Below the pieces are notes generated by a model. That model did no database searches and was not told the origin of the DNA. It worked only from the letters and a program-made list of their open reading frames with translations. This document shows, piece after piece, positions 20,413 to 31,435 of a DNA stretch of 64,000 bases. Both the position numbers and the translations under genes were made by a program. The DNA is from Mucor racemosus (lineage: Eukaryota; Mucoromycota; Mucoromycetes; Mucorales; Mucoraceae): NCBI GenBank assembly GCA_027405735.1, contig JAPEHQ010000013.1:1612001-1676000 (forward strand), in the 5' to 3' direction. Positions within the stretch are counted from its first letter, which is position 1. The number at the start of each line of letters is the position of its first letter.

Positions 20413-23400
20413 TTAAGCTTTGCGACGATTGCTAAGTTTGGATGTTTGTGATACATTGTTACCACGTTTTCGTTTACTAGGGTTGCTAATTGAGTGTTTA
20501 GTTTGTATTTGGGGTTTAGAAGTATTATTTTGTTCTACTAATTTTCGTTTTCTTTCTATGTCAAATGCATTATTTCGTTTTACTTTCTCCCAGTATTTTT
20601 TAATAGGAAGAGGAGAGGAGAAGAAATCTGGAGTTATATAACTATTTTCGCGTTCACCATAACCAGCCCATTTGACCAAATATTCAGTAATACCATCTTT
20701 GTTTTTACGATGATCACGAATATCCTCAACTTCAAATGTTTCTTCTTCAATTGCAGTTTCATCTAAAGAAACAACTTTTAATTCAGAAGGCGTATATTCT
20801 CTATGAAGTAGTTCATTATTTTCATCACGCAGTACGTAATTACCCGCTTGTGTTTTTCTTGCAACGACATAAGGTCCTGCATACAAAGGAGCAAATTTAT
20901 TTTCACGACCTTCCTTCAATCTTACCATGACAGGTGTGTCAAAAGGTATATCAATTATATAATGTTTTTCATCAAATTTTTTATTGTATTCTTCTACTAA
21001 ACGAGTAGTTCTAGTTTGGATTGCAGGGAATACAATTGAATTCATATATTCAGCTCGCTTTTGGAGTTCAGAAATAGTGAGGGGTTTTCGTCCATTTAGA
21101 TTGAGATTTTCAGTGGATCTTTTAGTGCTAACTTGTCGAGCAAACATTAAGCTAAATGGAGTACTTGCAGTACGGTTCTTTATTTTCATGTTTATGGCTA
21201 ATTGACAAAGTGCCAAACGATCATCCCAATTTCGGTGATCATTACCACACATTTTTCGTAAGGTTTGCATGATTGTTCGATTTGAATTCTCAACACTGCC
21301 ATTGGATTGACTATAATATGGAGTGGAAAATCGATGTTGTATATTTAATGTTTTTGTAAGGAGGCTCATTAGCGTATTAGACCATTCTTTTCCATTATCC
21401 GATTGAAAGATATTTATGGCCACGCCGTAATCACCAAAAATATTGAGTAAAGTTTGGGCGACAGTAATGCTTGATTTGTTTGGAATAGCACGAGTAATAA
21501 CGTATCGAGTACAGAGATCAATCATGACTAAAATATATATGTTTCCTTTGTCGGTGACAGGTAACGGGCCTATGAGGTCAACCGCTACTCTATCCATCGT
21601 TTCATAGCTGACAATGCTACGAGCAGGATTGTATCCTTTTCTTGATGTATTATGTAAGGCACATTCACGACAAGACAGAAGAGCCTCTTTAACATCTTTG
21701 TAAATAGAGTTCCAATGTAAACCGTAGTATGTATGTATATGTTTCACACAACTTTCTGTACCAAAATGTCCAATTTCATGAGCATCCTTTATAATTTCAG
21801 CTCTATCTTTTTCTGGAGGACAAACATAATCTGTAATAGCAGATTTAAATTCTTTGCTACTAATTTTCACAGCCAAGATATTTAGGTTTTTATCTTGCGA
21901 GTAAACTTTTGTTTTACGAACAAGCTCACTTTTATTATTTGCTCTTTTCATCAAAATAAACCTTTGTAATCTTTTCATTTGTTTTTGATTTTCTTCTTCA
22001 AGTATTTGATCTTCCTCAATTGGCGGATACAACCGAGATAATGCATCACTTAACACATTATCTATGCCTTTTACATGAGAAATAGTGAAGTTGTATTCAC
22101 TCAAAATTTCCAAGTAATTTTGTAAGGTACTATTTAAATTTGTTGAAGTGAACATATATGTCAGTGCAATATGATCAGTTAAAATTTCGAGATTTGGATG
22201 ACCCCATAATAGAGATCTAAACTTTTGTAATCCAAATATGATTGCAGCAGTTTCACGACGGTTTGTAGACCAGTTTCGTTCAGCTTGATTTAACGACTTG
22301 CTGACGAAACCAATATGTTTAATTCGCCCTATATCATCTTTTTGATATAGACAAGCAGCGATACCGTACAGGCTTGCATCTACTTGAAGGAAGAATTTAT
22401 TTTCCAACAAAGGTAAATGGAGTATTTGATTTGATAATAAGATTTGCTTGATTGCATTTAAACGATCAGTGTGTAACTGTGTCCAGTTATTTTTTACATC
22501 TTTGTCATTTCTTAATTGATCGATAGGTGCAGCCACTTTTGATAGCATAGGGCAATAATCTCGTAGATGAGATACAACTCCCATTATACTTTTTACTTGT
22601 TTGGCAGTTTTTGGAATTGGCCAATTATCAATATTTGACAAACGTCGCATATCAATTTTCGTAACACCAGGTCCAACAACAAACCCTAACAAAAACACTG
22701 AAGTTTTAAACCATGTACATTTATCCACATTTATGCGAAGATTAACAGATGTCAACCTGTTGATAACTAGGTTAATCAGTTTTATATGAGATACTGGATC
22801 CTTGCTAAATAAGACAATATCATCTACATAATGCTCGACCCCTCCATAAAAGGTATCATCATCTTCAGTAGTATTGATATGTTGATTTTCTTTTTGCATT
22901 TCTTTTTTAAGTTCCATATGAATATCATTTAATAAAATAGACATGCATTTAACAAACAATGAACTCATAAATTTTAATCCGTAAGGGGCTCTAGACCAAT
23001 GGTAAAACGAACCGTTATAACTAAAGGTTAAAGCTTCTCTCGAATTTTTGTGCACACTATACGACATGTATGCCTGATGTAAGTCAATTTTACTTATTAT
23101 GCGTGCATTAGCCGAGACTCTATCAAAAATTTCGTTGATTTTAGGTACTGCATAGTTTTCATGATAATTTCGAGAGATGGCTGCATTAATTTTTCGTAGA
23201 TCACAACAAATACGAAGCTTAGTAGGTTTGCCATTTAAATCCTTTTTTGGTACACACAACAACGGTGAATGATAAACAGACGATGGAATGGTCTTTTCCA
23301 CAATACCATTTTCAAGCCATTCTTTTAGTTGGGCTTTTATTTCATTATGTGCATTAGCAGGTAATGGATATTGTCTCACAAAACAATCTGAAGGATCATC

Positions 23401-25518
23401 AATTGGGATTTCGACAATACTTTCTTTCATTGAACATACAGCGTCAGGTCTTATTTTTATGTTTTGATCAAGAGAATTCTGAATAGCTTTCATTAGATCT
23501 TTGCGTTCAGTAGAGGATCCATAATCAGCGTTTTCAGGATCATGATCATTTTTCGTATCATAATTGATATTCTCGAATTGAGACATTTCTTTATTTAAAT
23601 CTTGAGGCCAAGCATGAGCGACACCACTAAGATAAATTTTTAATTTAGGTAAAATGTCAGAACCAAGCAGAACATCAAAATCTGTTTTCATTTCATCATT
23701 GAATTCAATGATTTCAAATTTATGTTTAAAAGAAATTCCATTTAAATAAGTTACTTCCATAGGCTCAGTTTGTCCAACCCTTTTGGTGCGACTATTAGTG
23801 CCATCTTCATTTACAGACAAAAAGTTTAAATAACCCATAGTTTTTATATTTTTTATATTTTTGAAATCTTTATTTAAAATTGATTTATTGATAAAAGAAA
23901 TATCAGCACCAGGATCTACCTTGCCAAGAACTCTAATATTATTTAAAAGTAAAGGGGTGATTAGTTTAAAATCATTTTTATTTGTTTGTTTATTATTTTT
24001 GTACTCACAGTAGGAGTCTTCTTCCATGTTTTCACGAAAGACTTTTTCATTATCATCAGCCCTCTTTTTTCCTTTATTTTTCTTTTTACTAGAACCAGAA
24101 CTACGAATAGTCAAAACGCGAACGTTTCTTCCAGTATTTTTTTCATGATATTCAGGACACGAATGCCCAAATACCCAGATTTTGCCACACCAAGTACAAA
24201 AAGTATTGCCAGTAGCCTTATGAGGCACATTCTTGCTTCCCAAAAAATTAGTTCTAGGAGGATGAGTAGACGAAGATGAAGACGAAGCAGAAGCAGAAGC
24301 AGAAGAACGTTTAGAAACATGACAATCTTTTTCATTGTGTCGAGCAGAGGCGCCACCATGATTTGGGCAAAAGAAATTGGAACCTTCAATGGTTGCTTTG
24401 AACCTCTTAGCAGGGCTTGATGAATTAACAGCAGTTGATGACGAAGTAGAGGCAGGACCACGAGATTTACTAATAAAAGTAATAGGACAAATTTGGGTGT
24501 TGAAAATGTTGATAGCAGCGGTATAAATTTCTTCAACTCTCCAATGTTCTCTATCAATATAAGTGCAGTGCAACAAAGTGTTGATTTGAGTTTGCCAATC
24601 TAGGGGAAAACCCATCAAAAAAGCATCACCAATAGTTAAGTTATCCGCCTTATAACCGGCTTCAGAAGCAGCCTTATTGAATCTTGCTGTATAGTCGTCA
24701 GTGGTCTCACCAATCTTCATAGCCGCATTAAAGACTTGTCGTCTTGATTGTAATTTTAGAACAGCATTATTACCAAATTTCTTGTTAAATAGGACACCAG
24801 CCTGGGTCCAGGTTTCACATAGCAAAAGCTCATTGTTCAGCCAAGCATCGAGATCAAAGTGCAAGGTAAGGGGAATATACCGTTTCCAGATATTTTCAAT
24901 CTCTTCTCCACTGGAAGAAATTACTTTTTCAAATGATCTCAAAAAATGATTTACTGATTCGTAAGCATCCTCCTTTGGAAAGTATTTGTTATTGCTGGAC
25001 TTCAGTTGAAATTTTGGTAAATCTTGTCGGTTTAAACGAATACCTGAGGAGGGAGCAGTAATCTTGGTACCTGAGTTAAGGACTGCAGCAGAAACTTTGT
25101 CGTTGGAAAGTCTGATTGATGTCTTCATGACATTAATGTCTTTATTCATCTTTTCGATTTTCTCCCTAACTTCACTTAGTTGTTTTATAGCTTTTGGTTC
25201 GTTGGAATCAGTGGTAATCATATCAGCCATTAGACTAAGATACAGGTCTCGATGATAAATTATTTTTTTTAGAACATCCACCGGATTATTTTTCGTAGTG
25301 GCACTTGGAATAGAGATGGGAGCATTTGTGGTTTCTTGAGATGGAGCATCAGTCATTTCTGTATCCTCACCAGGTACAGTAGTGTTTAAATTCATTTGCT
25401 CTAAGCTGTCAGGAGCAGCAACCTGGCTTGAGATATCAACGGGAGCATCCACAGGAGCAAGAGGGGGAGAACCAACAGAGGAGGAGCTTTCAGGTGAATT
25501 TGAAGCAGTAGATGTCAT
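20413..25518 (-). CDS. Gag-Pol polyprotein with chromodomain (chromovirus 2)
   Basis: A 1701-residue fused Gag-Pol. Order by approximate residue: a Ser/Thr/Pro-rich N-terminus; capsid-like gag; zinc knuckle CTWC...GHSC (436-450); protease region with VDPGADISFI (531); reverse transcriptase with YVDD (893); RNase H with QVDASLYG (1041); integrase with an HHCC module and DDE residues in AVDLIGP, QSDNGKE and GSVEN (about 1313, 1373, 1411); GPYVV; and a chromodomain (about 1594-1642) with F, W and Y at cage positions but SYITP where TWEP is usual. The protease catalytic triplet is Asp-Pro-Gly rather than Asp-Thr/Ser-Gly; the codon CCT is one transition from TCT (Ser). The rest looks intact. It is clearly divergent from chromovirus 1, so these are two families. 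Confidence 0.93.
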   Translation of the reverse strand: MTSTASNSPESSSSVGSPPLAPVDAPVDISSQVAAPDSLEQMNLNTTVPGEDTEMTDAPSQETTNAPISIPSATTKNNPVDVLKKIIYHRDLYLSLMADMITTDSNEPKAIKQLSEVREKIEKMNKDINVMKTSIRLSNDKVSAAVLNSGTKITAPSSGIRLNRQDLPKFQLKSSNNKYFPKEDAYESVNHFLRSFEKVISSSGEEIENIWKRYIPLTLHFDLDAWLNNELLLCETWTQAGVLFNKKFGNNAVLKLQSRRQVFNAAMKIGETTDDYTARFNKAASEAGYKADNLTIGDAFLMGFPLDWQTQINTLLHCTYIDREHWRVEEIYTAAINIFNTQICPITFISKSRGPASTSSSTAVNSSSPAKRFKATIEGSNFFCPNHGGASARHNEKDCHVSKRSSASASASSSSSSTHPPRTNFLGSKNVPHKATGNTFCTWCGKIWVFGHSCPEYHEKNTGRNVRVLTIRSSGSSKKKNKGKKRADDNEKVFRENMEEDSYCEYKNNKQTNKNDFKLITPLLLNNIRVLGKVDPGADISFINKSILNKDFKNIKNIKTMGYLNFLSVNEDGTNSRTKRVGQTEPMEVTYLNGISFKHKFEIIEFNDEMKTDFDVLLGSDILPKLKIYLSGVAHAWPQDLNKEMSQFENINYDTKNDHDPENADYGSSTERKDLMKAIQNSLDQNIKIRPDAVCSMKESIVEIPIDDPSDCFVRQYPLPANAHNEIKAQLKEWLENGIVEKTIPSSVYHSPLLCVPKKDLNGKPTKLRICCDLRKINAAISRNYHENYAVPKINEIFDRVSANARIISKIDLHQAYMSYSVHKNSREALTFSYNGSFYHWSRAPYGLKFMSSLFVKCMSILLNDIHMELKKEMQKENQHINTTEDDDTFYGGVEHYVDDIVLFSKDPVSHIKLINLVINRLTSVNLRINVDKCTWFKTSVFLLGFVVGPGVTKIDMRRLSNIDNWPIPKTAKQVKSIMGVVSHLRDYCPMLSKVAAPIDQLRNDKDVKNNWTQLHTDRLNAIKQILLSNQILHLPLLENKFFLQVDASLYGIAACLYQKDDIGRIKHIGFVSKSLNQAERNWSTNRRETAAIIFGLQKFRSLLWGHPNLEILTDHIALTYMFTSTNLNSTLQNYLEILSEYNFTISHVKGIDNVLSDALSRLYPPIEEDQILEEENQKQMKRLQRFILMKRANNKSELVRKTKVYSQDKNLNILAVKISSKEFKSAITDYVCPPEKDRAEIIKDAHEIGHFGTESCVKHIHTYYGLHWNSIYKDVKEALLSCRECALHNTSRKGYNPARSIVSYETMDRVAVDLIGPLPVTDKGNIYILVMIDLCTRYVITRAIPNKSSITVAQTLLNIFGDYGVAINIFQSDNGKEWSNTLMSLLTKTLNIQHRFSTPYYSQSNGSVENSNRTIMQTLRKMCGNDHRNWDDRLALCQLAINMKIKNRTASTPFSLMFARQVSTKRSTENLNLNGRKPLTISELQKRAEYMNSIVFPAIQTRTTRLVEEYNKKFDEKHYIIDIPFDTPVMVRLKEGRENKFAPLYAGPYVVARKTQAGNYVLRDENNELLHREYTPSELKVVSLDETAIEEETFEVEDIRDHRKNKDGITEYLVKWAGYGERENSYITPDFFSSPLPIKKYWEKVKRNNAFDIERKRKLVEQNNTSKPQIQTKHSISNPSKRKRGNNVSQTSKLSNRRKA

Positions 25519-25560
25519 TTAAAAATTAATAGAATAAATAAAAATGTTAATTGTAAAAAA
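25519..25560 (-). other. Leader and putative self-priming site of chromovirus 2
   Basis: On the element strand the bases after the 5' LTR begin TTTTTTACAATTAAC. TACAATTA here is the exact complement of TAATTGTA in the LTR (plus 25598-25605), again about 45 nt into the LTR. The layout is the same as in chromovirus 1. Confidence 0.3.
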
Positions 25561-25916
25561 TGCTACAAAAACGTAATTATAAAAAAGCGATGGGAAATAC
25601 AATTATAACTCTTCTAAGTTTATTAAAGGTATCAAGTAAAGCAACGATTCATCTACTCGATGGATCGTTGTGGTATTTATATTAAATGTCTAATTCAAAT
25701 TACTAATGCAGTAATTTGATCTTCTTGGTTTTAAAGCTGATGGGAAAAGGGATCAGCAATTACTAATTCAGGTTATACAATTATCTATAATTGTTGTTTG
25801 TGATTTTAAATTATAGTTAAGTTTCTATATTTCATGATCTTGGTTCTCACACCAGATTCATGTTATTCATTACTAATTCAATTTGATGTGTGAAAGACTG
25901 CCAGTAGTTCACATCA
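25561..25916 (-). repeat. 5' LTR of chromovirus 2
   Basis: A 356-bp copy with the same ends as 19916-20270 and one extra A in an A run. Confidence 0.93.
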
Positions 25917-27265
25917 CTCTGTATTCATTTAAATAAATTTTTGACAAATATTCTACATCAAGTTTCGCATAAAATGCAATTGAAATTTCGGAGGTTTTTT
26001 AAAGATACACATCACTTTTTATAAAAGTATTTCAAATATGAATAATAGAAATAATGCACAGCAAAATGTGCAGTAAAATATGGGTGTAAAAAGCGATAAA
26101 AAATACTGTTAAAATCCTTCTTTATTAAAATATGGATAATGTGCAATAAAATGGTTATTCTACGTCTCTATTTATATTATTTGGTGATTATTTACTATCT
26201 TGCAATTGCATTGCAATTGTCAACGATTCCATTAATTTTGAGTATAAATGTTGGGTTGTTTGGTTATTGATTTGGTGGATCAAGAACGGTGTTTTAAATA
26301 TAGTTTGTCAATCATGCTTTCAGAAAAGCCCTTACTTGTTCTACTTGATAAGCATGTACTTTTTGTATCTTTTATTTGGGATATCCCACATTACTTTAGT
26401 ATTTTAGCATCTCTTATTTGAGTATTATTATACCCTTGCTATCTTCATGCAATTGTCTATTTACTATATAGTCTTATATTTGATAGCATGGTTTCAAATG
26501 AGATAACATCTAATTTAGGTATTTTATGATGGGAATCTAGCTTAGTTCACTTCAAAATGTTCTATCGAATAAGCCATTGATTAACCTTCCAGCTTCATTT
26601 TTCGTAGGGAAAATGAGGTTTTTGTCATTTTTTTTTCAAATTCAGAATTTGGGATGAGGGTATACAAGGGAAAAATAGAAGCTAGAAACGAAGGTATCTT
26701 TTTGGACACATTTTTAAGAATATCTCCACGAAAAATCAATATTTTGAAAAAAACTAAATTGGGTCTGAGGGAACTCAACGATATTGATTATACGAATGTA
26801 AAAAAAAAAAAAAAATGCTGCTCAATTTAATAAATATTTTGAAATCTACTACAAAAATACCAAAAAAATGAAAAAAATAAAAGTGCTCAGAATTTTTTCA
26901 TATCAACATATGTTATAGAGCGCTTCAAAACAAGTAAATTTTATTATCAAAAAATGTTAGTATAACTTAATTTTTTGCAGAGATATGAAGTCTCAAAGTT
27001 TTTAATTTTTAGCGGTGAAATATGCTTAAAAATCTGAAACATTAATATTGAAAAAGTTATACCAACTGGAAAAGATAGGATATTTCCGGATACTTGTTTT
27101 TGAATTAAAACTGGTCATCTTAGGTACGTTGGCATATACTTTTTTTTTGGTGTTATTTAGTGAAAAAAAAGTTGAGCAGGGATGAAAAGTGAGACCCAAT
27201 TTTTATGGAAAAAGTAATGAATTTTACCTGTTTTTGAGTCTTTCGCGAGATATAAAATAAATCTA
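25917..27265 (-). repeat. Dispersed repeat family R-B, copy 1 (inverted)
   Basis: 25917-26063 plus 26560-27265 match the reverse complement of 49510-50400, with many substitutions. A solo LTR interrupts the copy at 26069-26554. A further 26 bases of the same family lie left of chromovirus 2 (near 19890-19915). No coding capacity is seen in either copy. Confidence 0.7.
26069..26554. repeat. Solo LTR, 486 bp, inside R-B copy 1
   Basis: Begins TGCAGTAAAATATGGG and ends TTCACTTCA, flanked by an exact duplication AAATG (26064-26068 and 26555-26559). Its start resembles the solo LTR at 56389 (TGCAGTAAATTACG). Comparison with the uninterrupted copy near 50215-50260 supports the boundaries. Confidence 0.75.
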
Positions 27266-28182
27266 GGAATAGATAGCATAATGCGATCAATTCATATCTG
27301 TTTAGCAATGTCTAAGGTATACCCTACATAAGTGTTTATATAGTATGGGATTAGTTAAAGAGAAAAGAGCACGCTCCGTTTTTGAGGATTGGCAAATTTT
27401 ATATCCAACTTCCCTCAAATAGGCTTATCGAGTGCTATAATTGCGACAACTGTTTTTCTAAAAAATGAACTGTTTGTATTATATATCAATTAGACGATGG
27501 TTTATATAATCATTTTTTCAATTCAGTTTTCCATGTACAGCAAATGATGGAAGCAGGAACTTTCAAGCTATCAAGAAAGTTCAGAAGGGTATGATTTCTA
27601 CAGTCAGTATATCTATGTATGCTCAGATACACATTTTAATCAATAATTGGACTAAAATCTAGTACTCAGAGACGTATACAATATAATCATTCACTGTGAT
27701 ATACTGTCTGATTTTGAATGCTCAATCATTGACTAAATACTAAATGTCAAAAGGAAATAAATGCAAATGGTATGAACAAGTTTTAGTTGAGAATTCGTGA
27801 ATACTGCTAGCAAAAATTCACCCAATTCAAATCAGAAAACAAACTATTGCCGATCCACAAAGTGCCTCGCAGTGATATAGCATAAATATGTCAAAAACCT
27901 AAATAAAACACGAATGCGTGTTAACTGTAGTTGAAATACTGATATAACTGTAACGTTTATGACGCAAAAATTCCATGTTCCAACATATTACTGCTCCAAT
28001 ATCATAGTAGTAGGCCTCAAATCAACAAAATCTCCACAAATAAAAAATAAAAAATGTGCGTTATGTATAAAAAATATGTATATTTAATGTGAGTATTGAC
28101 ATTTTTCTTGTATGTTTTACAATCATTTCTTTTTTTTTGGATTTTTCTTGTTGTGAGGTGTTCAATTTTCAAGTATTGCAAC
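27266..28182. other. Intergenic region, 0.9 kb
   Basis: AT-rich spacer between R-B copy 1 and the SmD3 gene. No gene, RNA or repeat end was recognised. Confidence 0.45.
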
Positions 28183-28730
28183 TTAGAATCTAGGTGGAGG
28201 ACCACCACGACCACCTCTAAATCCACCACGTCCACCTCTACCTCTTGCTGTAAATAATAATAATAATATTAATATTAGTATTTCCAACATATTGCCAAAA
28301 AAAAGCTTACCTTGTTGAGCACGAGCAACTGTTGCTCTACCTCTACCCAAACCAATACCTCTACCCTTAAGGCCACCAGGTCCAGCACCCTTGAACATGG
28401 GGGCGTTCTTTAACATATCGGGCACAATAAAGAATCGAACATGAGATCCACGAATATAAACTTGATCCAATTGTGAAACTCTTCCATCGCGAGCGGTAAC
28501 TGTGATATCTCTTAATTGAATATTCATATTATCTTCAGCTATAAAATGTTGAAAAGAATACGCGAATTAGAGTTAGTTCAAGACACTAATTTTGGAAAGA
28601 TTGCAGGCTAAGTTTATAGAAAAATACCTTCTAATAATTTTCCACGGTAGAGTTGTCCTGTCTTTAATTCTAAAGAAATGATATGACCTTGTGCTTCATG
28701 AAGAAGTTTAATAGGGACGCCAATAGTCAT
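28183..28730 (-). CDS. SMD3: Small nuclear ribonucleoprotein SmD3
   Basis: Core Sm protein that forms part of the heptameric ring on U1, U2, U4 and U5 snRNAs in the spliceosome. Three exons on the minus strand (28628-28730, 28311-28538, 28183-28247) with introns of 89 and 63 nt give 131 residues, the usual size. The Sm1 and Sm2 motifs are clear: [15 protein letters not shown] at the start, YRGKLLEAEDNMN, then [24 protein letters not shown]. The C-terminus is an RG-rich tail, the usual target of arginine methylation. The combination VPIKLLHEA with DMLKNAPM distinguishes D3 from D1. Splice phases restore LLEAEDN and AQQARGRGG. Confidence 0.96.
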
Positions 28731-28792
28731 TTTATATTATGTATTTAGATGGAAATGGTGTTGTAAAGGAAAAATGAAAAGAGAAAGAAATT

Positions 28793-29114
28793 TTAGGACT
28801 GAATACGAGCCATCCACAGTGACGTATTGGCGATACCTAAGATATCATTGGTTGAAATCAAGGCATTTTGCAAGTTAACATCAATATCAATGATAGAAGC
28901 CAAAGGATATAAATCATAATTCATATGTAGATGCAACTCTTTAAAGTTTTCTCTTTTGATTGATGCTATATATTCTGCTATTATCTTGCAATTTATGCTG
29001 AAACTCAAGTAAATTGGCAGGAAACATGATGAGTTTTAAAGGATTTTGTAGCACTAAATATGTGCTTTAAACTTACAGGAACCAAGTGTATAATTTTGGA
29101 TATAGTTGAAAGTA
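28793..29114 (-). CDS. Small hypothetical protein, at least two exons
   Basis: I do not recognise this protein. The frame ending at 28793 encodes about 68 residues (…IIAEYIASIKRENFKE… to …LWMARIQS) and begins at a good acceptor TTTCAG (exon 28793-28997). An upstream exon of about 38 nt (29077-29114, YFQLYPKLYTWF) joins it in phase across a 79-nt intron with a GTAAGT donor. A first exon coding Met-Ala-Asp just upstream is possible but its donor is non-consensus. The gene ends 62 nt before the SmD3 start on the same strand and faces RCL1 divergently, so the two probably share a short promoter region. It may alternatively be a longer gene with exons I missed. Confidence 0.4.
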
Positions 29115-29313
29115 CTTTTATATTTTTTATATATATATTCAATTATCAATTTGCATCAAAATCAGACATCTGCCATTCCTATTGCCATGAATGCAACCAT
29201 AAGCCACCATGAAAGACAATGCTGGTGACTCCTTTTCGGTACATTTTGATAATTAGAAAAGCTCAAGAAAGAAAAAATATTTGTTTCGAGAAGCAAAAAC
29301 TACATTGAGCAAC

Positions 29314-30631
29314 ATGAGTAAACTCTTGAAATACGACGGATACAACTATCTTAGACAAAGACTTGTTCTTGCTACTTTGAGCGGTAAACCAGTTCGTATT
29401 GAAAGAATTAGAAGCGACGATGAGAATCCCGGTTTAAGAGGTGAGATCATGGACACATTTTGACAGGTCATCACTTAAGTAACTAAACATTCAAATAGAT
29501 TTCGAAATGAAGTTTCTCAATTTGTTGGAAAAGATTACAAACGGTTCAGTCATTGAAATCAGTTATACAGGTAATGTATTGTGGAATAAAACTAATTGAT
29601 TATCAAATGCTGAAATGTCTTTTAGGTACATCTATCCTTTATAGACCTGGTGCTATTGAAGGTGGACGTATTGAACATGATTGTGGAACTGATAGAAGCA
29701 TTAGTTACTTTTTGGAACCTATGATTGCTCTTGCACCTTTCTCGAAAAAGCCTTTTGTATTGATTTTACAAGGCATTACAACCGATCATGTTGATCCCTC
29801 AGTAAGAACAATGGCAATACTAATATATATATATATAGCATTATAATATTGACATTATTTTAAAACAATAGGTGGATATCATTCGTACAGTTTTATTACC
29901 TCAATTAAAGAGATTTGGTGTGGATCAAAACTTGGAACTTAAAATCACAAAAAGAGGTGCACCACCATTAGGTGGTGGTGAAGTTGTATTCTCGTGTGCT
30001 CCTATCCGTCAACTTAAACCAGTTCAATTTATCGATGAAGGACGTATTAAGCGTGTTCGTGGCATTGCTTATTGTACTCGTGTATCACCCCAAACAGCTA
30101 ATCGTTTAGTGGAATCTGCTCGTTCATTATTAAACAGATATATTCCTGATATTTATATTTACACAGATGTTTATAAAGGAGCTGAAAGTGGAAAATCACC
30201 TGGTTTTGCATTATCATTAGTAGCAGAATCAAATACAGATGTTTTATTATCTGCAGAAAAAGCAGCAGAACCTGGACAAACACCCGAAGATGTTGGTGTG
30301 TTGGCATCTAAATTATTGTTGAATGAAATTCGTAAGGGCGGTTGTGTGGATACAACAAGTCAATGGTTAAATTTACTATTAATGGTTTTGGCACCTGAGG
30401 ATGTTGGTAAAATCAGAATTGGTGAATTGTCTGCATTTACGTAAGTTTTTGCTATCTTGATGTAATTAATTGCTTACTAACATGATTTGATTTCTTAGCA
30501 TTCAATATTTGCGTGATATCAAAGCATTTTTCGGCGTTTCTTTCAAAATCCAACCTGATAACTCTAATGACACAATCTTGATGACTTGTATGGGTATTGG
30601 CTATGTCAATCAAAATAAGAAGACTACTTAG
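29314..30631 (+). CDS. RCL1: RNA 3'-terminal phosphate cyclase-like protein Rcl1
   Basis: Nucleolar 18S rRNA processing factor that works with Bms1 in the small-subunit processome and has the fold of RNA 3'-phosphate cyclase. Five exons (29314-29440, 29499-29570, 29626-29801, 29872-30440, 30499-30631) give 358 residues; yeast Rcl1 is 367. The start reads YNYLRQRLVLATLSGKP, followed by IRSDDENPGLRDFEMKFL. Later blocks are IYRPGAIEGG, DIIRTVLLPQLKRFGV and the RGAPPLGGGEV motif, all typical of the Rcl1 branch. All four junctions are in phase. The in-frame TTG at 29281 is not used; 29314 is the first ATG. The next gene, RPB11, follows 250 bp downstream on the same strand. Confidence 0.95.
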
Positions 30632-30880
30632 AGCATTTGTACAGAATTTAATAAAATATATACACATAATACATTTTAGACATTTTGTTGAGTGACATTT
30701 TGTTGATACAAACTGCGCTGTTGCGCAAAAAGAATCATGAAAAACTCTTTTTTCCAATCCTTGCTCTTTCTTCTTTTACAGCTTTACTTTGTATATTTTC
30801 TATTTAAATATACAATTACATACATACATACACAACATATATATATATAGTTTCAATTTTCATATAATCAACAATACAAA

Positions 30881-31435
30881 ATGAATGCTCCCGATCGTTT
30901 CGAATTATTCGTTATTCCTGAGGGAAGAAAGAAGTACGATAGATATTTTTTTTAGCTGTGTAGACAACAGAGATTAATTCATATATAAACCATAGGGTAG
31001 AGATGGAAGTAGATACTAAAATTCCCAATGCTGCTACATTTGCTATTGAGCGTGAGGATCATACTCTTGGAAATATATTGAGAGGGTAATTATAATCTTG
31101 AATGTATTTTTGCTTAAAATGCTAAAAAGAAAAAAAATTTATCTAGTCAATTGTTGAAGGATCCTAGAGTTTTATTTGCAGGTTACAAAGTTCCTCATCC
31201 TCTTGAACATAATTTTGTCATCAAAGTCCAAACAGTACCTGGAACATCACCTGGAAAAGCCCTAAAAGATGCTACATCTGAACTTATTTCAGAAGTGAAC
31301 GCGCTAAAAAACAAATTTGATATGGAAGTTATTCGTCACCGTACTTTTGAAGATGCAAAGGCCTCTCAATCAGGCTATGATGTCGATTCTATGAATGCTA
31401 TGGATCATCACGCTGGTATGGATGTTGATTTTTAA
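30881..31435 (+). CDS. RPB11: RNA polymerase II subunit RPB11
   Basis: Small subunit that pairs with RPB3 to nucleate Pol II assembly, homologous to one half of the bacterial alpha dimer. Three exons (30881-30933, 30996-31085, 31147-31435) give 143 residues. The start [10 protein letters not shown] is the classical RPB11 N-terminus. The L/11/13 kDa signature follows as [36 protein letters not shown], split here by the second intron. The C-terminus has about 20 extra residues ([16 protein letters not shown]) relative to yeast (120 residues), low in complexity and probably disordered. AC19 is excluded by the [10 protein letters not shown] start. Confidence 0.95.

Larger units (their letters stand above)
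19916..25916 (-). mobile_element. Chromovirus 2 (Ty3/Gypsy), complete, no target duplication
   Basis: A 6.0-kb LTR retrotransposon on the minus strand with 355- and 356-bp LTRs (TG..CA), one 1701-residue gag-pol frame and a purine tract (GGGGAGCA, element strand) next to the 3' LTR at 20271-20278. The LTRs differ by only a couple of bases. The five bases before it (GATAT) and after it (CTCTG) do not match. Both flanks belong to family R-B, but about 170 bp of R-B present at 50400-50580 is missing at the junction. This suggests a deletion or recombination at or after insertion. Confidence 0.93.
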
